NCBI GenBank assembly: GCA_043779285.1
Contig: JAYWEL010000181.1
Location: 1 to 20,467 of the forward strand
Direction of reading: 5' to 3'
From: MGR-bin208 sp043779285
GTDB lineage: Bacteria; Bacteroidota; Bacteroidia; Chitinophagales; Chitinophagaceae
DNA: 20,467 bases
Shown here: positions 1 to 7,823 of the stretch, one piece after another
Layout: each line of letters starts with the position of its first letter
Numbering within the stretch: the stretch's first letter is position 1
Program-made: the position numbers and the translations under genes
The notes under the pieces: generated by a model
What the model was told of the DNA's origin: nothing
What the model saw: only the letters and a program-made list of their open reading frames with translations
Databases searched by the model: none

Positions 1-278
1 AGGTTTTTCATTGCAGAAGAATAGCTGCCATTGTATTCCGGTGAAACCAAAATGAATGCATTTGCGTCAAATATTCTTTTGGTCAGGGGTTTAAATTCGT
101 CGGGAGTATTTTCAATCGAACTGAAAACTGTGTTGATTGGTGGGAGGTTCCAATCATATAAATTAATCAGGCCTATTTGATGCGATGTGCATTCGGATAA
201 ATTATTCTGTAAATACAGGGCAACACGTTTGGTAATACTTTCCTTTCTAGGACTTCCTGAAATGATTTCGATATTCAT
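1..278 (-). CDS. NADPH-dependent FMN reductase family protein (partial, N-terminal part)
   Basis: Reading leftwards from the ATG at 278-276 gives 92 codons with no stop before the window edge, so the C-terminal half is missing. The product is a flavodoxin-fold FMN reductase (FMN_red family, which reduces flavins or quinones with NAD(P)H). It begins MNIEIISGSPRKES, where the GSPR loop at residues 8-11 is the FMN-phosphate-binding loop. Residues 79-85 (SPEYNGS) are the second family signature, which sits over the isoalloxazine ring. No signal peptide is visible, so it is probably cytoplasmic. It is transcribed away from the hydrolase terminator at about 355-379, so it has its own promoter in 279-354. 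The substrate cannot be told from the sequence. Confidence 0.88.
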   Translation of the reverse strand, partial: MNIEIISGSPRKESITKRVALYLQNNLSECTSHQIGLINLYDWNLPPINTVFSSIENTPDEFKPLTKRIFDANAFILVSPEYNGSYSSAMKN

Positions 279-295
279 TAGCTATTTAACAATTG

Positions 296-310
296 TTCAA
301 AGTATTTGAA
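296..310. promoter_or_regulatory. Short perfect inverted repeat upstream of the FMN reductase
   Basis: TTCAAA-gta-TTTGAA is a 6-bp perfect inverted repeat with a 3-bp spacer, 17 bp before the reductase ATG. It could be an operator, but in such AT-rich DNA it may be chance. No perfect TAnnTTTG element was found here. Confidence 0.2.
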
Positions 311-352
311 AATGTAAAAGTATCTTCTTTTAAATTAAGCCCTTTTTTAAAT

Positions 353-379
353 AAAAAAACCTGCTATGTGCAGGTTTTT
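353..379 (-). terminator. Rho-independent terminator of the CocE-type hydrolase gene
   Basis: A 10-bp perfect stem (355-364 with 370-379, core CCTGC/GCAGG) has a 5-nt loop. On the minus strand it is followed by a U-rich run, about 20 bp after the hydrolase stop codon. The A/T arms make it potentially bidirectional, but only the minus-strand hydrolase transcript needs it. Confidence 0.75.
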
Positions 380-399
380 GAATAAGTTAATAGAATTAT

Positions 400-2280
400 T
401 TATTTCAAAACAGGCAGAATGATTTTTGAAGCATTTACGGAATCATGTAAAACCTGAATGGTTGATTTGATAAAATCTTTTTCATCGGCTTGATAAATAG
501 TTAAAAATTGTTGTGGATTCCGGTCTGCAAGCGGAAACCAACTGCTCTGTATCTGAATCATCAACCGATGTCCTTTTTTAAAAGTATGTGCCACATCGGG
601 TAATTCAAATTTTACATGCTCTGTTTTATTTGGTTTCATTGCTACCGGTGTTTCAAAACTATTTCTAAATTTTCCCCGCATAATTTCCCCACGAACCAAC
701 ATTTGATAACCACCCATTGGATAAGAACTACCAACCCCACGGTTTGGTTGTGCAATATCTCCCTTGTAAGCAAAATCATCCGGAAAAACATCAATCAGTT
801 TTACCACAAAATCGGCATCTGTAGTAGAAATTTTTACCAATAAATCTGCGATCACAGAACCACCAAGTGTTAAATCTTCTGTGAGGATTTCTGTTTCAAA
901 ACTAATTACGTCCGGGCGGCGGTTAGCAAACCGTTGATCATCGGTCATGTATTCCCTGGTACGGCTTTGATGAACATCTTCGGTATAGGGAACGGGTTTT
1001 ACCGGATCGCTGATGTATCCGGTAAAACTATTTTTATCTGCCGGGGCGGTCCAGGAAAGTTTTCCGCCGGCCTGCAGGTAAATTGCTTTATCCTGTTTTT
1101 GTTCAGGAGGCCATGCTGCAAATTGCTTCCAGTTATTTTCTCCGGTAAAAAATATGCTGGCACCATTTATTTTACTGATATCTCCTTTGCCTTTTAAATA
1201 ATAATTGAAAAAAGGGATTTCAATATTATTCTGATACCAGTGCGATGTATTGCATGAAAATTTTACATTGCCCAGCTTTGTACCATCGTTTGACGCCCAT
1301 TGACCATGATACCAGGGACCCATGACTATTTTGTTATTGGTTTGCGGACTTTGTTTTTGAATAGCCTTGTATAAATTCCATGCGCCAAAACAATCTTCTG
1401 CATCAAACAAACCACCAACAGTAAGCATGGCAGGTTTGATATTATACATGGCTACTCTTGCATTCCGGGCTTTCCAAAAATCATCGTAATTGGGGTGCTG
1501 GTACATTTCGTGCCAGAATTTGATGCTGTCACCCATTTTCACAGCAAGGTTTTTAAGTGTAGCTGTTTCCAGGTAAAATTTATAATTATCTTTTATTTTA
1601 AATTGATATCCCGGTGAACCGATGGTTGTTGGTTTTGGACGGGGTTTGCCGAAAGAAGAATAAAATACAAATCCATCCATTGGGAAGAATACGCCATTAT
1701 GATGGAAGTCGTCACCCATAAACCAATCTGTTACCGGTGCCTGCGGACTAACTGCTTTCAGCGCCGGATGGTTACTGGCAGCAGTCATCGTAGTATAAAA
1801 ACCGGGGTATGAAATTCCAAACGTTCCAACCTTTCCATTATTCGATGAAATATTTTTGATCAACCAATCAATTGTATCATAGGTATCGCTGGCTTCATCT
1901 GTTTCATTATTTTTTTTATTGGCATTGAAAGGACGGACATCTACAAACTCACCTTCACTCATCCAACGGCCTCGCACATCCTGTGTAACCATAATATAGT
2001 TTTCACGCAGATAATAACGTTGATAGCTATTCCAGAAACTGCTGAAATTAGATTCTCCATAAGGAGCACAACTGTAAGGCGTTCTTTTCATCAAAAAAGG
2101 ATGTAGTTCTGTGTGATCGTTTGGTATATAAATAGAAGTGAAAAGTTTTACCCCATCCCGCATGGGAATATAGCGTTCAATTTTAGTATAGTTGTCTCTG
2201 ATCCACGCTGAATCCTGTGCATTTTGTGCAAAAACGAAAATGGGTATTAAAAAAAGAAATAAAAGGACAGAACGTTTCAT
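400..2280 (-). CDS. Secreted CocE/NonD family hydrolase (X-Pro dipeptidyl-peptidase S15-like)
   Basis: The 626-residue protein has an N-terminal Sec signal peptide (residues 1 to about 19, ending FVFAQ), so it is exported to the periplasm or surface. The alpha/beta-hydrolase core carries the nucleophile motif GISYPG with Ser157, the oxyanion Tyr69 in RTPY, the acid Asp293 (GGLFDAEDC) and His325 in GPWYHG. These match the cocaine esterase / alpha-amino-acid ester hydrolase / glutaryl-7-ACA acylase group. Residues from about 430 to the end form the jelly-roll C-terminal domain of that family. Length is normal (about 600-650). Members cleave esters or amides of small acyl or aminoacyl groups, and the physiological substrate here is unknown; a role in peptide or amino-ester scavenging is inference. 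It is monocistronic, with its own terminator, and divergent from the NTF2-like gene across only 44 bp. Confidence 0.9.
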   Translation of the reverse strand: MKRSVLLFLFLIPIFVFAQNAQDSAWIRDNYTKIERYIPMRDGVKLFTSIYIPNDHTELHPFLMKRTPYSCAPYGESNFSSFWNSYQRYYLRENYIMVTQDVRGRWMSEGEFVDVRPFNANKKNNETDEASDTYDTIDWLIKNISSNNGKVGTFGISYPGFYTTMTAASNHPALKAVSPQAPVTDWFMGDDFHHNGVFFPMDGFVFYSSFGKPRPKPTTIGSPGYQFKIKDNYKFYLETATLKNLAVKMGDSIKFWHEMYQHPNYDDFWKARNARVAMYNIKPAMLTVGGLFDAEDCFGAWNLYKAIQKQSPQTNNKIVMGPWYHGQWASNDGTKLGNVKFSCNTSHWYQNNIEIPFFNYYLKGKGDISKINGASIFFTGENNWKQFAAWPPEQKQDKAIYLQAGGKLSWTAPADKNSFTGYISDPVKPVPYTEDVHQSRTREYMTDDQRFANRRPDVISFETEILTEDLTLGGSVIADLLVKISTTDADFVVKLIDVFPDDFAYKGDIAQPNRGVGSSYPMGGYQMLVRGEIMRGKFRNSFETPVAMKPNKTEHVKFELPDVAHTFKKGHRLMIQIQSSWFPLADRNPQQFLTIYQADEKDFIKSTIQVLHDSVNASKIILPVLK

Positions 2281-2286
2281 AATTAT

Positions 2287-2294
2287 TAGTTTTG
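2287..2294 (+). promoter_or_regulatory. Candidate -7 element for the NTF2-asparaginase-cutC operon
   Basis: TAGTTTTG matches the Bacteroidota TAnnTTTG element and lies 30 bp before the ATG at 2325. It implies a leader of about 24 nt. No TTG was found at the -33 distance, so support is partial. Confidence 0.28.
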
Positions 2295-2324
2295 AGTAAC
2301 TAATGTAAACAAATAATTCAAACT

Positions 2325-2804
2325 ATGAATGCGAATGAAGAACTGATCTATAAATTCTACACTGCTTTTCAGCAGTTGGATTATAAAACCATGCAGGCAT
2401 GTTATGCCGAAGAAGTGATCTTTTACGATCCCGTTTTTGAAACATTGATCAATGAGGAGTTGCTGGTCATGTGGGAAATGATTTGCAAAAAGGCGAAAGA
2501 TTTTTCCCTGACCTTTACCGATGTGGAAGCTGATGAAGAATACGGAACCTGCACCTGGGTGGCCACATATAGTTTTTCGAAAACAAACCGGAAAGTCGTC
2601 AACAAAGTCAAGGCACATATGCGTTTTAAGGACGGTAAAATAATTGAGCATACCGATCAGTTTAATTTATGGATATGGAGCGAACAGGCATTGGGGATAT
2701 ATGGAAAACTATTCGGTTGGAGTGTATTCATTCAACGGAAAATCAGGAAGTCGGCTCAGAAAAATCTGGCAGATTATATGAACAAACATTATCCGGTAAT
2801 GTAA
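2325..2804 (+). CDS. NTF2/SnoaL-like family protein
   Basis: 159 residues, cytoplasmic, no signal peptide. The N-terminal pattern MNANEELIYKFYTAF, then YKTMQACYAEEVIFYDPVF, is the typical alpha-helix / first-strand layout of the SnoaL-like NTF2 cone fold: helix, then an F-x-DP turn entering the pocket. The following segment (CTWVATYSF, then AHMRFKDGKIIEHTDQF) supplies the curved sheet. About 110 residues are the fold; the last 35 or so are basic and probably helical. The family includes both enzymes (isomerases, cyclases) and ligand-binding proteins, so no function can be assigned. It is the first gene of a tight operon, 18 bp before the asparaginase. Confidence 0.85.
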   Translation: MNANEELIYKFYTAFQQLDYKTMQACYAEEVIFYDPVFETLINEELLVMWEMICKKAKDFSLTFTDVEADEEYGTCTWVATYSFSKTNRKVVNKVKAHMRFKDGKIIEHTDQFNLWIWSEQALGIYGKLFGWSVFIQRKIRKSAQKNLADYMNKHYPVM

Positions 2805-2822
2805 AAACGATCAAATACTATT

Positions 2823-3884
2823 ATGGCAAACAGACGGAAATTTTTACAAAATTCTTTTTTAGGAAGCCTTGGATTACTCATCAATAAAAAGAATGATATT
2901 GGTTATAAGAATAATTTTCAATCAAGGGTTCTTGATAAGCCGGTTGTCATATCAACCTGGGATGCAGGCCTGGCCGCAAACAAAGCAGCCTGGGAAGTTT
3001 TGAGTAAAGGAGGACGGGCATTGGATGCCGTAGAAAAAGGAGTGATGGTCACCGAAGATTCACAGAACTGTTGCGTGGGGTTGGGTGCAAACCCCGACCG
3101 GGATGGTTTTGTAACATTGGATGCCTGCATCATGGATGAATTTTCGAATTGCGGCAGTGTAGGTTTTCTGGAGAGAATAAAGCATCCGATTTCTGTAGCT
3201 AGACGAGTGATGGAAAAAACGCCACATGTCATGCTGGTAGGAGTAGGGGCACAACAGTTTGCAATAGCCGAAGGGTTTAAATTAGAAGAGCATAAACTTT
3301 CGGAGGCTGCAAAGAAGGCGTATGAAAACTGGTTAAAAAGAAATGATTATAAGCCCCCTTCTATCAATATCGAAAACCAGCCTGTCCGGCAGGCAGGCAA
3401 GCAGGAGCATGGGCCTTTTGCACCGGCTAAACTAGATGATGGCGAATGGAATCATGATACTATTGGTATGGTTGCTATGGATGCAAAAGGAAATTTAAGT
3501 GGTAGTTGTACCACCAGCGGAGCAGGATTTAAGATGCGAGGAAGGTTGGGTGATTCGCCGATAATCGGTGGCGGACTTTTTGTAGACAATGAAGTAGGAG
3601 CAGCTACAGCAACCGGTCAGGGTGAAGATGTGATCCGGATCTGTGGTACACATACTGTTGTAGAACTCATGCGCCAGGGTTTATCTCCCGAGAAAGCATG
3701 CAAACAGGCTGTGGAAAGAATAATTCGGATAAAAGGAGATAAGGCTAAAGATATTCAGGTTGGTTTTTTAGCGGTAAACAAAAAAGGAGAGTTTGGTGCA
3801 TTTGCCATACATACAGGTTTTTCCTATGCCGTTAAAAATGATTCAGAAGAAAAACTGTATAGTTCTAAAAGTCATTTTTCTTAA
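2823..3884 (+). CDS. N(4)-(beta-N-acetylglucosaminyl)-L-asparaginase (glycosylasparaginase), Tat-exported
   Basis: The 353-residue Ntn-hydrolase cleaves the bond between GlcNAc and asparagine. Residues 4-20 (RRKFLQNSFLGSLGLL) form a twin-arginine signal. The alpha-subunit shows STWDAGLAANKAAW and the GGRALDAVEKGV helix. The autoprocessing site is HDTIG, with nucleophile Thr213. The beta-subunit has the substrate-binding GGGLFVDNEVGAATATGQGED segment (split here: GGGLFVDNEVG, then AATATGQGED; residues 249-269). Autocleavage before Thr213 would yield alpha and beta chains, as is known for the family. The linker just upstream of the cleavage site (about 187-195) carries an unusual PVRQAGKQ insert encoded by a GC-rich palindromic stretch. 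The gene is 8 bp from cutC, suggesting co-translation. A role in periplasmic breakdown of N-glycan remnants is inferred. Confidence 0.93.
   Translation: MANRRKFLQNSFLGSLGLLINKKNDIGYKNNFQSRVLDKPVVISTWDAGLAANKAAWEVLSKGGRALDAVEKGVMVTEDSQNCCVGLGANPDRDGFVTLDACIMDEFSNCGSVGFLERIKHPISVARRVMEKTPHVMLVGVGAQQFAIAEGFKLEEHKLSEAAKKAYENWLKRNDYKPPSINIENQPVRQAGKQEHGPFAPAKLDDGEWNHDTIGMVAMDAKGNLSGSCTTSGAGFKMRGRLGDSPIIGGGLFVDNEVGAATATGQGEDVIRICGTHTVVELMRQGLSPEKACKQAVERIIRIKGDKAKDIQVGFLAVNKKGEFGAFAIHTGFSYAVKNDSEEKLYSSKSHFS
3380..3398 (+). repeat. GC-rich palindromic insert within the asparaginase linker
   Basis: The stretch contains GCCTG-tccgg-CAGGC (5-bp stem, 5-nt loop) followed by a second CAGGC-like unit (GGCAGGCA). 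It is much richer in G+C than its surroundings and codes for the PVRQAGKQ peptide, in frame. It resembles the CCTGCC/GGCAGG palindromic elements seen scattered through many environmental bacterial genomes. That assignment comes from recollection of such sequences, not from a search. Confidence 0.4.
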
Positions 3885-3892
3885 TCCACTTT

Positions 3893-4639
3893 ATGGAGTC
3901 ATTATCAGAAAAATATATCATTGAAATTGCTACATCCGATTTTGCAACTACCAAATCAGCAGTAGAAGGTGGGGCCAACCGGATCGAACTTTGTGCCAAC
4001 CTTGCAGAAGGTGGCACTACGGCATCATATGGATTGATAAAGAAATGCAGAGAGTCCTTTAATGTGTCTTTGTATCCCATCATTCGTCCAAGGGGTGGCG
4101 ATTTTTTGTATACTGATCATGAGTATGAGATTATGTTGGATGATGCAAAAATGGCTAAGGACTTGGGTTGTGAAGGAATTGTGATCGGATTGTTGAGTAA
4201 GGATGGAACAGTGGATATAAAAAGAACATCTGTACTTATTGAATTGGTTTATCCTTTGGGAGTTACTTTCCACCGTGCATTTGACCGTTCCAGAGATCCA
4301 TTTGAAGCTTTGGAGCAATTAATAAATATTGGTTGTGAACGCATTCTTACATCCGGTCAAAAACCATCTGCTCCCGATGCTGTTGAGTTAATTTTGAAAT
4401 TAAATCAAGTTTCAGATGAACGAATCATCATCATGCCGGGAAGCGGTGTACGAACAGATAATATAAAAATGCTTGCAGATAAAACCGGCTGCAGGGAATT
4501 TCATTCATCTTTAAGGACAAAGAGAAAATCAGCCATGGAATTTATTCATCCGTCATTTGAAATGAGCGAGGAAAGTTATTTTAATAATGCCATTGATGTG
4601 CAGGAAGTAATTGCAATTCGACAAGCTTTAGAAATTTAA
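3893..4639 (+). CDS. cutC: CutC family TIM-barrel protein
   Basis: 248 residues, the normal family length. Diagnostic CutC segments are EGGANRIELCANLAEGGTT near residues 25-43, IIRPRGGDFLYTDHE near 63-77, GVTFHRAFD near 124-132, ILTSGQ, and the C-terminal MPGSGVRTDNI and FHSSLR. They form a single TIM barrel without a signal peptide, so the protein is cytoplasmic. The family was named for copper homeostasis in E. coli, but a direct copper role is disputed and no clear metal-binding motif stands out here. It lies 8 bp downstream of the asparaginase in one operon, which suggests a role linked to glycoside or glycopeptide catabolism rather than copper (inference). Confidence 0.92.
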   Translation: MESLSEKYIIEIATSDFATTKSAVEGGANRIELCANLAEGGTTASYGLIKKCRESFNVSLYPIIRPRGGDFLYTDHEYEIMLDDAKMAKDLGCEGIVIGLLSKDGTVDIKRTSVLIELVYPLGVTFHRAFDRSRDPFEALEQLINIGCERILTSGQKPSAPDAVELILKLNQVSDERIIIMPGSGVRTDNIKMLADKTGCREFHSSLRTKRKSAMEFIHPSFEMSEESYFNNAIDVQEVIAIRQALEI

Positions 4640-4732
4640 TTAGAATTGTATAAAAGAATATTACCTGACCTGACATTTTTTATGAGTTGAAAAAGAAATA
4701 TTTTTTAATTTAGTAGAATAAAAACATTAATC

Positions 4733-5116
4733 ATGAAGAAACTTATTGCAATTTTTTCGATTTTTATTTTAATAATAGCCTGCAATAGTGCAGATACAAA
4801 TAAAGCAGAACCTGTAGTGGAAGATATAACGGTGGATATCACAAAAGATCCGGTATATCAGGCTGCACTGGCTATTGAAGCAAAAAGCGATTGTATTACT
4901 TGTCATAAATTGGATGAAAAATTGATTGGTCCATCTTACAAAGAAATTGCAACAAAGTATGCCGCCAACCAGGAAGAAATGATTCCAAAGCTTGCTGCAA
5001 AGATTTTATCAGGTGGGCAAGGAGTTTGGGGTGAAGTACCTATGACCCCACACACCGCACTAACAAAAGAGGAGGCAGAAACACTGGTTAAATATATTTT
5101 CCTGTTAAACAAATAA
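4733..5116 (+). CDS. Class I c-type cytochrome, lipoprotein
   Basis: 127 residues. Residues 1-17 form a lipoprotein signal with lipobox IIAC and lipidated Cys17, so the protein is membrane-tethered in the periplasm. The haem motif is CITCH (Cys54, Cys57, His58). KLIGPSY follows it, as in cytochrome c551/c552 proteins, and Met104 in VPMTPH is the likely second axial ligand. The terminal helix (EEAETLVKYIFLL) is also typical. It is a small electron carrier, probably serving a terminal oxidase or another periplasmic redox partner (inference). It is separated from cutC by 93 bp. A weak promoter match (TTG 4687-4689, N16, TAATTTAG 4706-4713) may serve it. It ends at a shared bidirectional terminator. 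Confidence 0.92.
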   Translation: MKKLIAIFSIFILIIACNSADTNKAEPVVEDITVDITKDPVYQAALAIEAKSDCITCHKLDEKLIGPSYKEIATKYAANQEEMIPKLAAKILSGGQGVWGEVPMTPHTALTKEEAETLVKYIFLLNK

Positions 5117-5128
5117 GTTTGGCAGTAT

Positions 5129-5160
5129 AAAAAAAGGAGCTTTTGTAAGCTCCTTTTTTT
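5129..5160. terminator. Bidirectional rho-independent terminator between cytochrome c and pyk
   Basis: A 14-bp perfect stem (5129-5142 with 5147-5160) has core GGAGCTT/AAGCTCC and a 4-nt loop, flanked by A7 and T7. It therefore works as a terminator on both strands, and lies between two convergent genes. Confidence 0.9.
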
Positions 5161-5161
5161 A

Positions 5162-6652
5162 TTAATCTACTTGCGTAATTTTTATAACATTTGTTGGTAA
5201 ATGCAGGTGCACAGGTGTGCTTCCGGTATTGATGACAATATCCCCATTTTTGATAAATCCTCTTTCTTTCAATATGTCTATTTGTCCGGCTAATATCTCA
5301 TCCAGGCTTTCCTCTTCGCCATAATAAAATGCACGAACTCCCCAACTGAGTGATAATTGATTCACTAAACTTATTTCTTTAGTGAAAATAAATAAAGGGC
5401 TTTTTGGGCGGTACGAACTAAGCATAAAAGCAGTGTACCCGCTTTGTGTCATACCTATTAATGCTTTTGAATTCACATCCTTGGCTAGTTTACATGCATT
5501 GTAACAAATGGCATCACTTAAAAAAGAAGGAGAGTGATGCTTTGGTTCTAATTCTTCTTCCAGGTTGTATTTATATTCTTCTCTCTCTGCTTCAAGAATT
5601 ATTTTTCGCATGGTTTCAACGACTAATGTTGGGTTTTGTCCTGTTGCAGTTTCCCCACTAAGCATAACTGCATCAGCACCATCAAGCACTGCATTAGCCA
5701 CATCAGTAACCTCACTTCTATTGGGTTGGTTTCGTTCAATCATGCTTTCCATCATTTGTGTTGCAACTATGACAGGTTTTGCACGGTGCAAACATTTTTT
5801 GATGATTTGTTTTTGAATCAATGGAACTTGTTCAATTGGAATTTCTACTCCCAGGTCTCCTCGTGCAATCATAATTGCGTCAGAAGCCACGATGATGTCA
5901 CGGATATTCAGAAGTGCTTCTGGCTTTTCAATTTTTGCAATGATTTTGGCTTTGGATTTTTTTTCATTCAGTTTATTCCGAAGTATTTCTATATCGTTGA
6001 CATTGCGTACAAACGAAAGTGCTACCCAGTCTAGCTTTTGTTCTATAATAAATTCAAGGTCTTCAAAATCCTTGTCAGTAAGTGCGGGTAATGAAATTTT
6101 TGTATCGGGTAAATTGATTCCTTTTTTAGATGATAATGTGCCTCCTAATGTTACTTCCAACTGAACATCATTATTCGGTAAAATATCTTTCACCCGCACT
6201 TCAATTTTTCCATCATCAATTAAAATCTTATTGCCAATATTTACGTCGGTATGAAAATTTGGATAAGAGACATAAATACGTTCTTTCGTGCCAATTAATT
6301 TTTCATTGGTAAACGTAAGGATGTCACCGATATTCACATCAATCGATCCGTTTTCCATTTCACCTACTCTTAATTTGGGACCTTGCAAATCACCCATGAT
6401 AGCAATGTTGACCGGCTCATTTTCATCTATCTTTCTTATGTGTTCAATTATTTTTGCTTTGTCTTGGTGTGAACCATGGGAAAAATTCAATCGAAATACA
6501 TTTACACCTGCATAAACTAGGGAGAGTAATTGGTCGTAACTATCACACGCCGGACCTACTGTTGCAATTATTTTAGTTCTGTGATTGATGTGCTGTATTC
6601 CGGTCTCTTTATTCATCGAACGATAGAAATACTTATCAAGGGTTTTTGTCAT
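5162..6652 (-). CDS. pyk: Pyruvate kinase
   Basis: 496 residues; it converts phosphoenolpyruvate and ADP to pyruvate and ATP, the last step of glycolysis. Visible landmarks are RTKIIATVGPA (25-35), RLNFSHG (54-60, with Arg54, Asn56 and Ser58), DLQGPKLRVG (88-97), catalytic Lys240 and metal ligand Glu242 in IIAKIEKPEA, Asp266 in MIARGDLGVE, and TQMMESM (298-304). The C-terminal allosteric-type domain is present, so length is normal. The ATG at 6652 gives an unusual 12-residue lead. The internal ATG at 6616 (MNKETG) would give 484 residues and is a good alternative. It is 32 bp downstream of pfkA and almost certainly co-transcribed with it. It ends one base from the shared terminator. Confidence 0.96.
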   Translation of the reverse strand: MTKTLDKYFYRSMNKETGIQHINHRTKIIATVGPACDSYDQLLSLVYAGVNVFRLNFSHGSHQDKAKIIEHIRKIDENEPVNIAIMGDLQGPKLRVGEMENGSIDVNIGDILTFTNEKLIGTKERIYVSYPNFHTDVNIGNKILIDDGKIEVRVKDILPNNDVQLEVTLGGTLSSKKGINLPDTKISLPALTDKDFEDLEFIIEQKLDWVALSFVRNVNDIEILRNKLNEKKSKAKIIAKIEKPEALLNIRDIIVASDAIMIARGDLGVEIPIEQVPLIQKQIIKKCLHRAKPVIVATQMMESMIERNQPNRSEVTDVANAVLDGADAVMLSGETATGQNPTLVVETMRKIILEAEREEYKYNLEEELEPKHHSPSFLSDAICYNACKLAKDVNSKALIGMTQSGYTAFMLSSYRPKSPLFIFTKEISLVNQLSLSWGVRAFYYGEEESLDEILAGQIDILKERGFIKNGDIVINTGSTPVHLHLPTNVIKITQVD

Positions 6653-6684
6653 TAGTAAGGGGCTAAAATTTATTTAAATAATAT

Positions 6685-7671
6685 TTATGATGATAATACT
6701 TTAATGATGTGCATCCATTCATCATTTATTTTCGATTTGTTTTTTACAGCTTTCTCTAAGGGTATATAATGCATTTTGTTATTTAGAATACCAACGAAGA
6801 TATTGTATCTGCCTTCAATCAAACTTTCTACTGCATGATAGCCCATTCTGCTTGCCAACAAACGATCTTGGCATGTTGGAGAACCTCCCCGTTGAATGTG
6901 TCCTAAAATACAAACTCTGACTTCTGTTTGAGGAAGTCTTTCTTTAATGATTTTTGCCACTTCATTGGCGCCACCAAATTCATCCCCTTCGGCAACAACA
7001 ATGAGGTTTACCAATTTCATTCTCCGTTCTTTTTCTTCTAACGAAGCAATGATGTCTTCAATAATCGTTTTCTTTTCAGGGATTAAAATATTTTCTGCTC
7101 CCGTTGCAATACCACTATGCAATGCGATGTATCCTGCATCCCTTCCCATGACCTCAATAATAAAAAGACGATCATGTGCTTCTGCGGTATCCCGTATTTT
7201 ATCAATAGCTTCTACAGCCGTATTTACTGCGGTATCAAAACCAATGGTAAAATCAGTACCATAAATATCTTTGTCTATCGTACCGGCAATTCCGATACAG
7301 GGGATGTCAAATTCTGAACTGAAAGCAACTGCACCACGGAAAGATCCATCCCCTCCGATAATAACCAGCCCATCAATCCCTTTTTGAGTTAAATTGTCAA
7401 ATGCTTTTTGCCTTCCTTCCTTAGTATAAAAATCAACACTTCTGGCAGTTTTTAATATGGTACCCCCACGTTGAATGATATTTGCCACCGAGCGGCTTTC
7501 CAATTTAACGATATCATCTTCAATCAATCCCTGATAACCACGCATAATACCATAAACTTCCAGTCCGTTATAAAGGCCAGTTCGTACAACGGCTCTAACG
7601 GCAGCATTCATGCCGGGAGCATCACCTCCGGATGTAAGTACGCCGATTTTTGTAATTTTTTTTGTCATCAA
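6685..7671 (-). CDS. pfkA: ATP-dependent 6-phosphofructokinase
   Basis: 328 residues; it phosphorylates fructose 6-phosphate to fructose 1,6-bisphosphate. The landmarks are LTSGGDAPGMNAAVRAVVR (12-30), IMRGYQGL, GGDGS (106-110), GTIDKD (130-135, catalytic Asp133), the GTDFTIGFDTAVNTA substrate loop, and MGRDAGYIA (175-183). Gly109 in GGDGS and Gly130 before TID are the residues of ATP-using enzymes; pyrophosphate-dependent forms carry Asp and Lys there. The start may be either of two adjacent ATGs (MMTKK). It is the first gene of the pfkA-pyk operon, with a 152-bp divergent intergenic region upstream that holds palindromes and a possible -7 element. Confidence 0.96.
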   Translation of the reverse strand: MMTKKITKIGVLTSGGDAPGMNAAVRAVVRTGLYNGLEVYGIMRGYQGLIEDDIVKLESRSVANIIQRGGTILKTARSVDFYTKEGRQKAFDNLTQKGIDGLVIIGGDGSFRGAVAFSSEFDIPCIGIAGTIDKDIYGTDFTIGFDTAVNTAVEAIDKIRDTAEAHDRLFIIEVMGRDAGYIALHSGIATGAENILIPEKKTIIEDIIASLEEKERRMKLVNLIVVAEGDEFGGANEVAKIIKERLPQTEVRVCILGHIQRGGSPTCQDRLLASRMGYHAVESLIEGRYNIFVGILNNKMHYIPLEKAVKNKSKINDEWMHIIKVLSS

Positions 7672-7745
7672 TGAGTTTCTTTCAATTAAAAATTTAGGAT
7701 GTAGTCTAAGTCAGCATTAAATTTACGCTTAGACAAGTTATGTTT

Positions 7746-7773
7746 TGTCAAAAATAAGCTTTTGTTTTTGACA
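7746..7773. promoter_or_regulatory. Long inverted repeat in the pfkA upstream region (candidate operator)
   Basis: TGTCAAAAA (7746-7754) and TTTTTGACA (7765-7773) form a perfect 9-bp inverted repeat around a 10-bp spacer. It overlaps the candidate -7 element of pfkA at 7749-7756. A second, imperfect palindrome follows at 7772-7790 (CAGTGT ... ACACAG). Dyads of this sort at a promoter suggest binding sites for a dimeric regulator of glycolytic genes; no regulator is identified. Confidence 0.4.
7749..7756 (-). promoter_or_regulatory. Candidate -7 element of the pfkA-pyk operon
   Basis: The minus strand reads TATTTTTG, a full match to TAnnTTTG, giving a leader of about 70 nt to the pfkA ATG. 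No good TTG at -33 is visible, so an activator may be needed or the match may be chance. Confidence 0.33.
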
Positions 7774-7823
7774 GTGTATTTAGAACACAGGTATATTGAA
7801 CCTCTATTTTAATAAATTTTACA

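Noticed and set aside
4681..4713. Strong promoter for the cytochrome c gene
   Set aside because: TTG-N16-TAATTTAG has a mismatch and a short spacer; noted only as weak in the gene entry.
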